Shown here in pieces: positions 26,872 through 41,176 of a stretch of DNA of 64,000 bases. Source of the DNA: Tulasnella sp. 424 (lineage: Eukaryota > Basidiomycota > Agaricomycetes > Cantharellales > Tulasnellaceae); assembly GCA_019633425.1 (NCBI GenBank), contig WSUB01000044.1, positions 62,001 to 126,000 of the forward strand, given 5' to 3'. Positions within the stretch are counted from its first letter, which is position 1, and each line of letters starts with the position of its first letter. Under the pieces are notes generated by a model that saw nothing but the letters and a program-made list of their open reading frames with translations, did not search any database and was not told the DNA's origin. Made by a program: the position numbers and the translations under genes.

Positions 26872-29243
26872 TTAGAAAAACTGAGACGTAGATTGGCCCT
26901 CCCCATCACTGCTCATGCCCCGACTATCAGAATCACTCGAGTTGAGCTCCGCAGGAGCTTGTAGCATAGCCATGTTACCATAAGAAACGTTGAGTTGTGC
27001 CTGTGCCTCCGCGCTGGCGCTTCGACTGGATGCAACTGAAGCTTCGGAGAAGTGAGAGCCGCCGTAATTCATCTGTTGCATCTTTTCCGCAAGTTGACCG
27101 TGTCCATCAAAGTCGAATCCGCCGGGCATTGGTTGGTGTTGGATATCTTGAAGCATAACGCCCTGCACCTGGGCCGAAGTACCGGGGAGCGTAGGTTGGA
27201 AATATGATCCTCCTGCCCGCATTGACCCTGCTGCGTTCATGTCCAGCGGTGTGGGTGGATTGGAGTCGAACGACATAAGCGACGCCGTGAAGTGGGTTAA
27301 AGGAACAACGCCTTGACTGCTCTGCCGATAAACCAATGGACTTCCCGCCCATCCTGTGGTTGGCAAGTCAAAGTACCCTCCCTCGAGCTGAGCGGTCATA
27401 GGCGTGCATGTATCGGGTGTGAATACATAGCCTCCGGCCGGAGTGCCCGCACTCGTAGCGGAAGCGAGAGGTAGAAGACTTGGATCGGATACGGCGGCGG
27501 GAGTAGGACGTTCGGGGAGCTGAAGGAAGCCCGGCCTGTTTTGCCGCCGCATCGCGCCAGGCGTTCGTTGTGGCTGAGGTTGTCGGTTCGGAGAGCGGGC
27601 TGTCATTGCTGCTAACGTGTGTGGGTCCATGGGTACGGATTCGCCGAGAATAGATCTCCGTGCGCCAGACATGTCTTGGCTGGTGTGATACGAGCGGGAG
27701 GCGGCTCTCGGTTGGTGTGCCTGGTGCATCAAACGAGCTTGAGGCGGGAACCCTTGGCTGGAGGTCGACACTGGAGAACCGTCAGCAATGGACCCGGAAC
27801 GACTTTGGTCGATGGGGTGATGCAACGGGGACGTTGATGTCGCTCTTTGTGGCGAGAGTTGCAATGGGATGTTTAGATGACCCATAGGCGACGACGCGAA
27901 GGGGAACGAGGTTTGGAGCTCGGGAGCAGTTGCGCTCTTGTTCAGAGCCGCAGCTGCACCGCCCATCGAACTAAAGGGATGAGACAGGTCGACTTGGTCT
28001 CGGGGATGTGTGGTCCAATCAGGGGCAGGAGGTGTCTCGAGCAACTTGTGTGTAGGTGAGAGATCTTGCATCTGAAAGTCGAAACCGCTTGTTGGAGGGG
28101 TTGCCTGGAACGATTCGGCACCTGCCATGAACGAGTCCAACGGGGATTTGTCTGATATCGTGCTCATTGACGGCTCTGACGATTGGCGTTCTTGGACGGG
28201 CCCGCCGCCGTTGAGATGTGAGCCATTGGGGGAGGGGAAAAGCGCATCAGCAAATTTGCCGGCTATACGTAAAACCGCGTTCCTGGTCAGCAAGGCGAGG
28301 CTGGAATTTGAAATTCTCTAAGACCCTCTTACCGGCTTCACGTCGCCTATCGTCCTCTTTGGCCACAACAAAGAGCTCGCGGAGCATTGCAAGTCGGTCC
28401 TCTGAGAGGTCCCGGATAGTCTCGAAAGTTTTCTTCTCCAGTTCCTTGATAGGAATAACTCCGGCCCTCAGAATGCCAACGAGCAATCCCTGCCTCTCCT
28501 TGGCGAGTAGGTGATCGGGTTCCTTGTGGCGAATTCCGACAGGCCACCACGCTGGGCGGCTCCCTTCAGCCTCTCGGTAAGGGTGCCTGGACTGCTTCTT
28601 GGGCTCGATAATCTTAATCCAGCATTTCGCGATAATCTTAGCGGCATTTTGCTGCATGCGTTGAAACACATCGTTGTAATAGGAATCGGAAACCCCGGTA
28701 GGTGTGAGGAAGTGTAGGGCATGAGCTGGGAAAGGTTCAGAGGTGTCCGTGTCCTCGGCCTCGTGCGATGTCGTGTTTGCGGAGGGAACCCCGGCCTGAC
28801 TCTGAGTATATGTCGGATTGATAAAAGATAATGGGTCATCGTCGAGTTGGTCCTCGGGTATGGAATCTGATTCCTTGCTCTGCGACGCGGCCTGTTGGAG
28901 GACATGGTTGCGGGTAAGTTCGACAGCCTCTTTTACGACTTGGTCGTTGAACCATTTGTCGAGTTTGGGCGCGAATAACTTGCTGCTGTAGCAGTCGGCT
29001 TGGCCACGGGCATTGACGAAGAGGAGGGCAAAGTTGCAACGGCTGACATGAGAGGCCTGGTGGTGTGGCCGATGGCGCGGAGATAGGAATTTCGGAACTC
29101 AATTGGGTGCATACCGGCGGAGCATCTTTAAACAAACTCACTCTAGCAAGGATGTTGAGTACTTGATCTCGCTTTGCTTTGTAGTGTCGCTGCTGGCGGG
29201 ATGGGTTGTCGTAGGGTTCCGTCCGGGGTGCTATCCTTGGCAT
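26872..29243 (-). CDS. DUF2841/YDR124W-type helical-bundle protein
   Basis: Three exons: 29243-29142, 29056-28333, 28262-26872; 738 residues. The N-terminal 80 residues contain RDQVLNILAR-ASHVSRCNF and LLFVNARGQADCY. The conserved helical-bundle domain lies at about 165-260: YNDVFQRMQQNAAKIIAKCW, KKQSRHPYREAEG, WWPVGIRHKEPDHLLAKER, then helices up to AKEDDRRREA. This matches the fungal family with yeast YDR124W and the Aspergillus hrmA-cluster DUF2841 proteins; members are of unclear biochemical function, and nuclear roles have been suggested. The remaining 460 residues are low-complexity (Ser/Pro/Gln/Met-rich) without a domain. The last intron (70 nt) ends TATAG and changes frame; only this acceptor restores A-AGKFADALF. 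Regulation is not visible. Confidence 0.8.
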
Positions 29244-30370
29244 GGTTCAAGCCACAAGTGGTGGAGGGCAGGGGAAGAAAAAAAAAGTGAAGTGCGTTGC
29301 GTGGACTAGGGCTTTGCCACCGACGTCCGTGTCAAGGGAGGAATAGGGGTTATATCTGATAGATAGCGTTGAAAGCACAAGACTTCGCCGAGGCCAAGAT
29401 AATGCTGACGTCGTTTTCCCGAATCTGAGTCTGAATACGGGATATCAGAAACAGGTTGGAGAGAGGGGAAGTTGGTAGTAGTTCCAGTAGCGTAGGTGTG
29501 GTGGTGGATGTGGGAGTGAACGACGACGAGATTAGACTTTTCTTGTGGTCGGTGAGTTTGGGGTTGGGGGGGAGATGGGAAGATCCAGAAGAACTCTGGC
29601 TGACGGCTGCGCCCAATATTATTATGTAATCATTCGAACCTTTTTCTATATGAAGGTTCAATCAATTTCCCTTTTCGCCCACTTTATTAAGACTATGGCT
29701 AGACTCACCAGGGCGCTAATGTTGATCCAAATGTGTACATTGGAGACTTTGCGAGCCTCTCATCGCTCGGCCATGGGAGTGAGCTTCCGACTCGGGCATC
29801 GTCCCCCCCAAAGTCTTCAGCCCTGACGAAGTACTCCTGTGCGTTTCCTCCGCTTTCCAAAAGCACCATATATTGGCAATTGGTTTGATGGCCGTATCTC
29901 CAACTTGGGAGAAATCCGATCAAAGGTAGCGCGCAGCAACTCAAAGGCATTGCGCGCTCATCGGCCCGTCAGATTTCCTGCAGCTGCAGCGAATCGACGC
30001 GTAAACCGGAGACTTTGGTCATTGCGAATGGCCGGACAAAATCCGGCGCAACATGCAATAGCGAGCGGACCGGATCGAAAGTCAAGAAGAAAGCGTGGAG
30101 GACGTGAGCATGGGAGAGAGGAACGCGAAGACAGTGGGATGGGTGAGCGGGTTTTTCAGGGCGGATTCCGGCCTCCCTTCGGACTACCGAAGCCTAACGC
30201 CGGGCCAATCTCAGCTGAGTCAGCATCTATCCTTCACACGGTTCGTCACCTGGAAGGTCGTGTTCCGCGCACCGGCCCAGTCACCCCCTTACGCGTCCTC
30301 ATTTTAGTCGATTCAACACTCAACCGTCCAATTCTCATCGACGGACGCATTCACTGGCCGCCAATATCCA
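29244..30370. promoter_or_regulatory. Divergent intergenic region, 1.1 kb
   Basis: The region separates the DU2841-type gene from the zinc-finger factor and must contain both promoters. On the minus strand two open stretches (29950-29705 with a segment reading ESGGNAQEYFVRAEDFGG, and 29661-29350) are somewhat protein-like. The GT-AG pair between them (donor GTGAGT at about 29714, acceptor near 29645) creates a stop, so no gene is called. A plus-strand frame from 29839 runs into the zinc-finger gene out of frame and is rejected. Confidence 0.35.
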
Positions 30371-32698
<2,328 letters not shown>

Positions 32699-32900
32699 AT
32701 ACCTTATACTCCTGTAGTTGTTATGCCCTGCTCTCTGTCTTATCTGTATCTTTAGTTTCAGCGTGTGGTGTATGGATTTCTGACTTTAATGGACTAGACT
32801 CATTTGATACGCAGAGAAACCCGCGATCCGAAGCAATTTCTATGGATACAACAAATAGCCTATTCAACAACAATGAAACGAGCTGGACAATATCGACAAA
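32699..32900. terminator. Convergent 3' region zinc-finger gene/Clr2-like gene
   Basis: Only 202 bp separate the two stops, so the 3' untranslated regions probably overlap or nearly meet. The sequence is AT-rich. No specific signal is certain. Confidence 0.3.
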
Positions 32901-35257
32901 TCATTCAATAACAATAGCATCTTCTCCAGATCGACCTTCCGGGTTATCTGGCAGGAACAAGCGGTCAAATATCTCCTGTTTTACTCTAGCTTCTACCACA
33001 TCCGTGCTCAGGACGTGCGAAGCACCACTCCCTTTTGGATCCAAAGAGCGAACCGGTGAAGGATCTTGCATATCGAGGTCTCCATCCGCGTTACCAACGC
33101 TTGCCGCACCGCTCGCCCGAGACCCACTACTGATAGCTGGGGTGGTCGTTGCTGTGTTGCTGTGAGATGGTGTTCGGAAAGGCATGTGCGGTATGGATGA
33201 AGCAGTACCACCCATCTTTTGGCGTTGAAGGAGGGCGATCATCTCGTGCCGGGCACAATTCAACATCTGCATCCTTCCTTCTTTCCAGTGGACGGCATCT
33301 ATGGCGTTGACCGCACCGGCTTCAAATCCGACCAAGCTTAACAAACTCGGTGGATAGTTCGGGACAAGCGTCATGCGGGAGCCCGAGGCCGAGGCAAGCG
33401 GGGTGTATAGCGTGACTGTTGTAATTTGCGCTGCTGACGCTATGAGCGGAGAAGAGAGGAGGTTCGGGTAGTATCGTCCTGCGAGCATACACAGCTCGAA
33501 ATGGACGTCAAAGTCTGCGCCGGGTGTTATAGCGCGGAATTTGAAGCCAGGTGGGGGTGCCGGGAGGGGCGAGTTGATCTGGTCTCCTGCCTTATCAGTG
33601 GAGTTACTCTGTCCTGGTAAGAGCACCCCCGGCTCTACGAAGTCAGCCTGCGCGACTTCGTACAGCGTTCCAGAAACCATCGGCTTCCACTCTGTCTCTA
33701 CGATATCTCCCTCGGTCTCCCTCTTAAACTCATCCAAATAGATCGCTTCGAGCTTCAATAACAACCCCCTCCTCTCAGCACCTGGTGATGGGTCGCGCAG
33801 ATTGCCCGCCAAATGATTTCGAGCGGGTTTAATCCTGACCAGATCTCCGATCCAAAGCCTCTCTCCGCCCCACCATAGACCTTGAAATCTAGTCTGTTTT
33901 ATTGGTATTGGAATGTCCTCTGTCGGTACGGAGGCGAATTCGTAGTTGTCGGTGGCACACCAATATGTTGACACAAGACGTGAGATGTGGATGGCGGTGA
34001 GGTATGGGAGGAGAGCGTCCAGGTAGGTCAAGGGTAAAGGGGGATTTGTTGGGGGGGCCTGATGCCCTTTCATCGTTCCAGTTGTCGCCCGAAGCGGTAG
34101 AGGGAGTGGAGTAAAGCTGAGGGCTCGGTCGAAGTCGAGGTCCGATGGCGGTGGCGTGGAACAGATTCCTTGGGTGATTTCGTGAAGGAAGTCAGAAGGT
34201 AAAGTGTAAGCCTGGTAGGGAAGGATGGCCTCGTCCGGTATGACGTATTGCGACGTCGTGCCCAACATGAGGACTCGATATACTTGAAATTGCCGGATCC
34301 CATAAGGTTGACCCGGTGTTCTAGGCGCCAATTCCGTCTTGAACCTGGGTTCTTGGATGAGCGCCGGCCACCATTCGATTCTCCGACTGGAAGAGAAGGA
34401 CTCGATGAAAGGGTCTAAACGAACCCAGACGACTTCTCCGAGCCTGAAGTTCCGGCCTGAGCGCAAGTCTAATTCGAGATAGGTGTTCACTGGTTGGAAC
34501 CTCCCATCTTCGGCTCGTTGCTGAGGGGACGAAACACGAGCGGCTGGAGCTCGTTTTGGACGGGTTTTCGTTCCGGATCCGGACGCAACAGGACCCGCTG
34601 AGGCTGACGAACGATCATTCGGTGGGGATGGTGCAACAGCTGGGCCTAAACCTTCACGGAAGTTGATTTGGCGTTGATACTTGACGTTGCCACAGTATTT
34701 GCAGACGCATTTTGTGGTTTCCAACGACGGAGCTGTCAGCAGCCTGTAGATCGTCGAGTGAGTTGAGGTTGGATAGGTAAGCGAGAAACGTAACGATACC
34801 ATCTTGCGTGGGGGTAGAATTCGTTGGCTGACCGAAACCTCGCAGGCCCGCCTGTAAAGTGACGCCCTCAGCATCATGACAACACGATGAGCGAGTGGTG
34901 CTCACCGAACAAGTAAAGGTCCAGTCGAGGTCCACTTACAGGACCTTTAGCTTGTACGAATAACTCGTAGTCGACCGGCCAGCCGGACAAATACCAGGCT
35001 TTGCCCTGGTCCAAGCCGAGATCCTTGGCTAACAAGATGCCAATCTTCTTCCTCCATAGAGCTGCTGCAGGTTCGTTTACTCCTACAGTTCGCATGTAGT
35101 TGACATCTCCATTTACGACACGCCTGTCGCGTTGCTGAGCAGTCGGACGAGAGTTTGGGTCGCCATCGGTCCTGGTGAAGTGAATCATCTGGTCGGCGGG
35201 CTCCTTTGGGATTGTGCTTTTATCAGCCTCATTGAACTGACCGTGACCTGCGACCAT
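32901..35257 (-). CDS. Clr2-like transcriptional silencing factor
   Basis: Three exons: 35257-34906, 34851-34800, 34743-32901; 748 residues. The N-terminus has the Clr2 landmarks in order: WYLSGWPVDYELF, then RLDLYLFG, the short exon 2 segment GPARFRSANEFYPHARW, and CVCKYCG. A central region reads GRNFRLGEVVWVRLDPF and IEWWPALIQEP, resembling the Clr2 silencing domain. In fission yeast Clr2 belongs to the SHREC histone-deacetylase complex that represses heterochromatin. The rest is not conserved to my eye and the C-terminus is Ser/Thr-rich and disordered. The 52-nt exon 2 is needed: reading through either flanking intron destroys the FRSANEFYPHARW-LLTAPS continuity. The long minus-strand frame starting at 34877 continues falsely into the introns. 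Confidence 0.8.
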
Positions 35258-35917
35258 GGCAGCCTCAGAGAGTCGATGATTGTGAGAGAGAAACTAGAGT
35301 TGAGTGGTCAGGAGAGGGGCGCGATGTGGGATAGAGGGACAAAGTAGATTCTGCTTACTTAAGCAAATTTGTTCAGTTGAGACTCGGACTGGCGCCCCTG
35401 AGTGAAGGAATTCATAATTTCAGTAGATTTCATTAATGAAGGGCTGCAGCAGTCCATTGACTATATCTATCAGGCTGAAACACACTTGAAACCAGTCGCA
35501 ACGAGGAAATCGGTCTGCGTGGACAGCCAGAAGTGGTAGAAGCAGATTAGCCGCCCTGGAACTCCCTAGAAAGCCTCGTGTTCGCCATGCCTGAAATTCT
35601 TCAAGGCCTGGAGGCAGCTTTCCACCAACCCGGAAGCACGCTGAAGGCTTAACTCCACTAGTGCGGACCTTTTTTTCTCTTTGTCTCGACTAAAGTGAAG
35701 AAGGGGGCTGTGACCTTGAAGCAGGCCTCGAGGCTGCTTGAACCTTCCCTCAACACCATTTCCAACCGTTCATAAAAAGTGATCGACTTGCACACAGGCG
35801 TTCACCATCCAGATACATTTACCCCTCCAGCACTTTACATCGCTCACTTAATAACCTCGCGACGCTTTGCCAGCATCATCCGCTACTACCTCCCTCCAGA
35901 CCGCTCACCACGACACA
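35258..35917. promoter_or_regulatory. Divergent promoter region Clr2-like/M50B-like
   Basis: This 660-bp region separates two divergent genes. It is AT-rich at 35380-35460 and has a pyrimidine-rich stretch near 35800-35850 before the peptidase start. No coding exon is recognisable. Confidence 0.4.
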
Positions 35918-37572
35918 ATGGCCACGGCCTACTCAGGACAATCGGCGACCCGAACGATCGCACCGCTCGAGACTGGGAACGCTACGCTAGCAACCGCGGG
36001 TCTCACACCGGTCAATGACCAGGTAATGTTTCCTCAAACAGGCTTATGACTCTTCTCGCTGACCCTTAGGTGTTTGAATGCGCCACTTTCTCCCCACATA
36101 GTTCCTCACTCTGTACATAATGGCCGTCTTTCTCGTTCTCGTCATCCCATTCTGGTTCTTACCAGGCGCAAGAACCATAATATCACCTTTGAAGCTCTAT
36201 GTGATCGGGTGGCATGAGCTCTGTCATATGATTGCTGTAAGTGGCGCGCGGAGGCGCACACTTTCGGTCACCCCCAAATAAGCGCCCGTGCTCAACGAAA
36301 TGTCGTTTTCGACTTAGGCAATATTATCTGGGGGGAAAGTCACTAGGTGCGTTAAGAGGCATCTGTCTGCCGCTCGATACATGCGCTGATACAAGCTTTT
36401 CTCGAACATTCCAGTGTGACGATAGACCCGATGCTTGGTGGCTGCAGTGCGTGTCTGCCACGTCCCACACACCCGAGCATCGCTCTAATGAGGGCTTTTT
36501 TTTTAGCAAGAGTGGATGGCGGAAGACCGGCAATCATTTTAAGCTCCGGTATAGTGTCTATATATCACCCCAAAGGCATACCTAACCTTCGGAATTCCGC
36601 CACAGGTTATTTGGGCTCCACTCTCCTCGGAGGATTATATGTCTTAGCCGCATGGCACACAATCGGCGCCAAGCTCACTAGCTTTGCCACTGCTGTGGGC
36701 ATCCTGTGTCCGCTGTATAAAGTTCGTGATAAGCTGTAGGTCCATTTGCACGCACGGGTGATCGGCTCGACGGCAAGCTGATCGGTGCAATGGTTCTGTG
36801 ATAGAACTCTTCTACTCACGGGGTTTTGGCTTGGAATTCTGGTTGGATTTTGGTTCATTGATCACGCGTAAGTCGAGACTCCAGTCGGGTTACTCCGCCT
36901 AAGCTAACGGAGTCGGGCCTTGCCGTTCGGATATCGCAGGAGCCCACTGAGATGGTATTCCTTGTTTGTCGGTGGGTCACCCCGGGCCGTAATTCTCGGA
37001 ACCAGATATGCTAACTTGCTGACTGTTCATTTGCACAGGCATCATGCAGTGAGCAATTTGAATGTCTTTGGCCTCGTGGTTTGGGGGGCTGACCGAACTT
37101 CTCATTACCTATTATCCTTCCATTTGAATCAGCGTCTTCTTCGCACTGTGTAAGTGGCAATTTTGGTGCCCCAAATGGTCTATCTCTCAACTTTCCGATG
37201 CTTCGGTTTTCAGGGGACTTCACGGATGACCGGTTGTTCAAGAAGACAAACGACTCTGATTGCACACAATACGCGCTCATGTTCCCCAAGACCCAACCAC
37301 ACCGTACGTCCATGACACGGACCAAGTTTGAAGGACAAAGTTGACCTTGGCCCCCTTCCTTGCTTGTTTTAGATTGGGCCGTTGGCTGGATTCTATTTGA
37401 AGTTTCTGTATTTATCGCGTTCACTTTCCTGGGTTTGGCCGTATTCAAGATGCCCACAGATCAGATGAACGCTCAGGCAGGTGAGAAATATTTTCCCTTT
37501 TGGTGCTTTCAACTTCGTTAGGGGTGGTCTAATCGTTTTTGATCAACCACAGCTGCTTTCCTTCCAACATGA
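35918..37572 (+). CDS. M50B-like integral membrane metallopeptidase family protein
   Basis: Thirteen exons: 35918-36022, 36102-36236, 36318-36346, 36415-36446, 36507-36548, 36606-36735, 36805-36867, 36940-36971, 37039-37048, 37133-37149, 37214-37303, 37373-37480, 37553-37572; 270 residues. Features in order: a first membrane span (MAVFLVLVIPFWF), the zinc motif HELCH in span two (WHELCHMIA), TIDPMLGG, SGYLGSTLLGGLYVLAA, further spans (LTGFWLGILVGFWF), then FALWDFTDDRLFKKTNDSD and a final span. This matches fungal peptidase M50B-like proteins. All intron phases close. Exons 9 (10 nt) and 10 (17 nt) are micro-exons: together they spell FVGIMHVFFALWDF, the expected family segment. Because it is cut so finely, gene prediction would probably miss it. 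Confidence 0.85.
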
Positions 37573-37916
37573 AAACCGTCCTTGAATCGATCTGTCTATG
37601 CAAGCCCCTTTTTGAAAAGCATCTATCGCCGTCTTTCTTGGCCAAAAGTCACCGTATTCCTCTATTCTCGTATCAAGAAGTCGTCTCGCTGTACTACTTA
37701 GTATTGTATTCTTCAAAGTGTTCCTTTACTTCCTCAGCGGTTGTGCTCCAGTGTCATCGAATCTGCGGTTTCCACGTCGACACGATGCCTAGAGTTGACT
37801 CGCGTCAAGTCATTATCGATAACATCCTAAGATAGCGTATATAATAACACATAGGATGGAGAAAATGATCAGACCAGATCCATGAGATACATCACAGCGA
37901 ACAGAAGGAAGATCGT
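37573..37916. other. Convergent 3' region M50B-like/DnaJ
   Basis: Between two convergent stops, 344 bp, AT-rich. An open frame at 37539-37835 overlaps the last peptidase exon and has no family signature. No gene is called. Confidence 0.35.
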
Positions 37917-39483
37917 CTATCCAGCGCGGTATCCCCGTCGTCTAAGCTCGTTCAACTTCGTACAGCTCTCGAAACTCTCGGCCTTGAGCCGTTTTACTTC
38001 GTCCCAATCGGCACCAATACCGAAGAAACCCGTTGCCTCTTCTACACGTTGCGCACGATTCTGCTCGGCGATGGCACATTGATTGTGCAACATATTAACG
38101 AAGGCGCGTTCTACGTCGTGTTCGAACAATTTGACTTTCTTTGTCGTTGCACCCGTTGCACGCCGTTGCTCTAATGGGATCTCTTCCCATATCCGGTGAG
38201 AATGGAAGGCATCGGGTTGGACGTAGTAAGGTACGTTGAGGTTTGCGGTGTGTCTTTCGTGGGAGAACTGAGTAGAGGGTTGGAAAGAGAATCGAGGCGG
38301 TGGGTTTGACGAGCTGAACATATCGGGGAAGGAGGAGAGAAGGCTGAACAACAGGAAGAAAAGTAGCGGAGCGAGTTGGGTGAGAGTTTTGGCAAGCTTT
38401 TGGCCTTGCGTGAGGGGTTCGGCATTCTCCGCTTCCTGCCGTTGAGCCTGTTGTCGATGTCGCCGGGTCCGAAGACCAGGTCCGCCAAGGTTGACGGTCT
38501 GGAATCCTCCTGGTCCAAAGGCAAAGCTGACTGTGTCCAACGGAGAAGAAAACAGGGTCAGGTAAGAGGGTCAGAAGGACCACTTCTGGATCACACTCAC
38601 ATCCTGGTCCACCCATTGCAGGCCCACCAAACCCGCCACCCCCACCACCAAAAATGAAGTTAAACAGGTCTTCAGGAGACATTTCTGCTTGGAACCCGCC
38701 ATTGCCGAATCCGCCGCCCCGACCAGCGAACATGCTTGGGTCGAACCCACCCCCTCCTCCTCCACGCATGCTTGGATCGACGTTGGGATTAGCATCGTAC
38801 GCTGCTCGTTTTTGTGGGTCTGACAGGATAGTAAAGGCGGTGGAGACCACTACACGGACGACGGCTATGGTTAGTATCTTATTTGGGATATCGAGGCCAA
38901 CTCCTCCACGAACTTTTAAAGGCCTCATCAGCTCCTGGGGCATGGTTCTTATCAGGATGTAGTTTTAGTGCGAGCTAGCATATATGAGAGAGAATTGTCA
39001 GAACATGACCATCGTAGGTAGCGTCCAATGGATTTCGCTCACCTTGCGGTATGCCTTCTTGATACCGTCCTCATCACAGTCCTTCTCCAGTTCCAAAATC
39101 TCGTAGTAAGCAGTAGCCTTGCATCCTCGCACCCGCTTCACGACCGTAACTTGCTCCTGAGTATACTGCCGTTTTGGTGCTGACGTCTCCTCGGAAGCCG
39201 GTGTCGACGTGTGATGTCGTTTAGACGTACTACTGGCTGATGGGTGCGCTTCCGCCCCAGTAGCCTTGGCTTCAGATTTCGCACTACTTGATCCAGCACC
39301 TGAAGAGGATGCTTCCTTTTCTTGCGCCTCGGTAATTTTCGCCAGCAGGTCTACTGCGGTCGGAGTGGAGTACAGTGCAATGGATTTCTTCACAAATTTC
39401 AAGGCTGATGCGAGGTTTCCGGACTGAAGATGGGTATTGGCGATGGTGAGACATCGCTGAGCTTCGTCCTTGTTGACCTCCAT
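37917..39483 (-). CDS. ER membrane J-domain protein, DNAJB12/DUF1977 type
   Basis: Four exons: 39483-39043, 38974-38914, 38849-38601, 38530-37917; 454 residues. The protein starts MEVNKDEAQRCLTIANTHLQ, typical of DNAJB12/14-like proteins. The J domain (about 122-186) carries YYEILELEKDCDEDGIKKAY, the HPD motif in KLHPDKNHAPG, and ILSDPQKRAAYD. A Gly/Phe-rich segment follows. A membrane span (LLFFLLFSLLSSF) precedes a DUF1977-like tail with VPYYVQPD. Such proteins recruit Hsp70 to the ER surface for quality control of membrane proteins. Splitting the J domain over three exons is needed to keep HPD in frame. The gene is divergent from COQ3, sharing a 156-bp spacer. Confidence 0.88.
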
Positions 39484-39639
39484 GGTGAAAGGGAGGGTGG
39501 TAGTAGGGAGCGGTATGTCAGCGTGGTCGATTACGATGGTCTGCCCTGAAATGTTCGAGAATCCAAAAGTCGACGCGCGACGGACCGTCACGGACTTGAA
39601 ACGTTCCTCCGAACCTCCAACGACTACTCCCAGCACATA
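39484..39639. promoter_or_regulatory. Compact shared promoter DnaJ/COQ3
   Basis: Only 156 bp separate the two divergent start codons, so the two genes must share promoter elements. No canonical heat-shock element or TATA box is certain. Confidence 0.4.
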
Positions 39640-40744
39640 ATGCGAATATCTAGAAGGTGAGAACGAAACGGCTCAAAAAATAAACACCGTTAACTGGTCG
39701 GTCTCTAGGCTTCTTTCAGCGGCGGCCTCAGCTTCAACTGCCAATCCATCCGAAATTGCGTTCTTTTCGAGACTTTCCCAACAATGGTGGGACGAGTCGG
39801 GTGAATTCGCTTTCTTACATCGAATGAACCCGGTGCGAGTAGGATACATTCGGGATAAGATACTCGCTACCATTGAGGACGAGGCACCAACACCATCGCA
39901 GGGCCGGGACACTGTCCGGGCACTTGGCGCTCGGCCTCTCGCCGGGTTAGACATTTTGGACATTGGTTGTGGTGGAGGGCTTCTATGCGAGGTATGTGTC
40001 ACTCCATCATCAGGTGATGCGTGAACTGATGCAGAAGGCTACTCCTATACAGAGTCTTGCGCGGCTAGGAGGCCGGACTCTCGGGATCGACGCATCCGCC
40101 TCAAACATCGCGATTGCGACGCTTCATGCTTCTCAAGATCCTCGGCTATCGGGCTCTCCTACTTCTTCAAACGTGTCATCTCAAAGTCTCGAATACAAGC
40201 ACACCACTTCCGAGGAGTTATTGGCTTCTAAGGGAAAGCCAGCTCAGTTCGATGTTGTCTGCTCGATGGAAGTCTTGGAACATGTCGACCATCCAGACAA
40301 ATTCCTTAGGAGTTGCGCTGACCTTGTCAAAGTGAGTCTGTGCATCGGAAAAGCGGTGCCGAGGTGGATGACTGATGTGCTCTTGTCCGAACCAAAAAGC
40401 CAGGAGGTCATCTCTTCCTATCAACCATATCTCGCACGCCCCTTTCCCAATTCCTAACCATAACTATGGCTGAAAATATCCTGGGGTTGGTGTCTCGTGG
40501 AACCCACGATTATGCCAAATACGTCAAACCTTCAGAACTGGTCGAGTTCTTCCGTAACGAGCTCAGGTGGATTCGGACTCCATCCACCGGTTCACAGGGA
40601 GCTCTTCCGTTCGATCAAGCCGAGCTGCGTGGAATGGCTTATCTACCGTGGGCTGGTAAATGGATTCTTGCTCCAAGGGGGGCACCGATGGAGTTAGATT
40701 GCAATTATCTCTTTTGGGCCCGAAAACCCAAACTCCCTCAGTAA
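39640..40744 (+). CDS. COQ3: Ubiquinone biosynthesis O-methyltransferase COQ3
   Basis: Four exons: 39640-39656, 39709-39991, 40053-40331, 40400-40744; 307 residues. The first exon is only 17 nt (MRISR plus) and with MRISRRLLSAAASAS gives a basic, Ser/Ala-rich mitochondrial presequence. Family marks: WWDESGEFAFLHRMNPVRV, SAM motif I LDIGCGGG, motif II LGIDASASNIA, FDVVCSMEVLEHVDHP, PGGHLFLSTISRTPLSQF and VSRGTHDYAKYVKPSEL near the end. The enzyme carries out two O-methylation steps in coenzyme Q synthesis at the mitochondrial inner membrane. The start at 39640 is chosen because the phase-2 intron (52 nt, GTGAGA to CTAG) links it exactly to the conserved frame. Convergent with the kinase gene at 41.2 kb. 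Confidence 0.93.
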
Positions 40745-41176
40745 ACAGTTCAATGCCAGATTACTTTTGCTGTTTCACTCCTGTGGATTCGCTTTACTCG
40801 ACTGTGTGTGTATTGAAATTCCAGCGAGGACAAGCAAACGGTTATCGAAGGGGTAATTTCGGAAAACTTGAAACGAGAGATATTACTATGCAGAATGTGG
40901 GATGTGACAAAACCGGATTGCATGTACAAAGCGAGAAACGAAAAAGAAAAAGAAAGTTAATGCGAGAGGGTATGGACATAGTGGGGGGAATACGAGCAGT
41001 AAGATGAAAAAAATAGAGGAATGAGAGTCTAGTCCCGTGCGAGCGCAAGGCAAAGCAAGTAGAATGTACATGTGAGTGAAAAGGTAAACCAATATACTAC
41101 CGTAGAATAGAAGAAGAGTAAGAAGAAGAGAACGAATAAAGGCGAAAAGGCGGAACCACTCGACGCCAGCGTCGCA
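40745..41176. other. Convergent 3' region COQ3/SIN-type kinase
   Basis: This 432-bp AT-rich interval lies between two convergent stop codons. It has long purine runs on the plus strand (40930-41010, 41100-41150). No exon is recognised. Confidence 0.4.
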
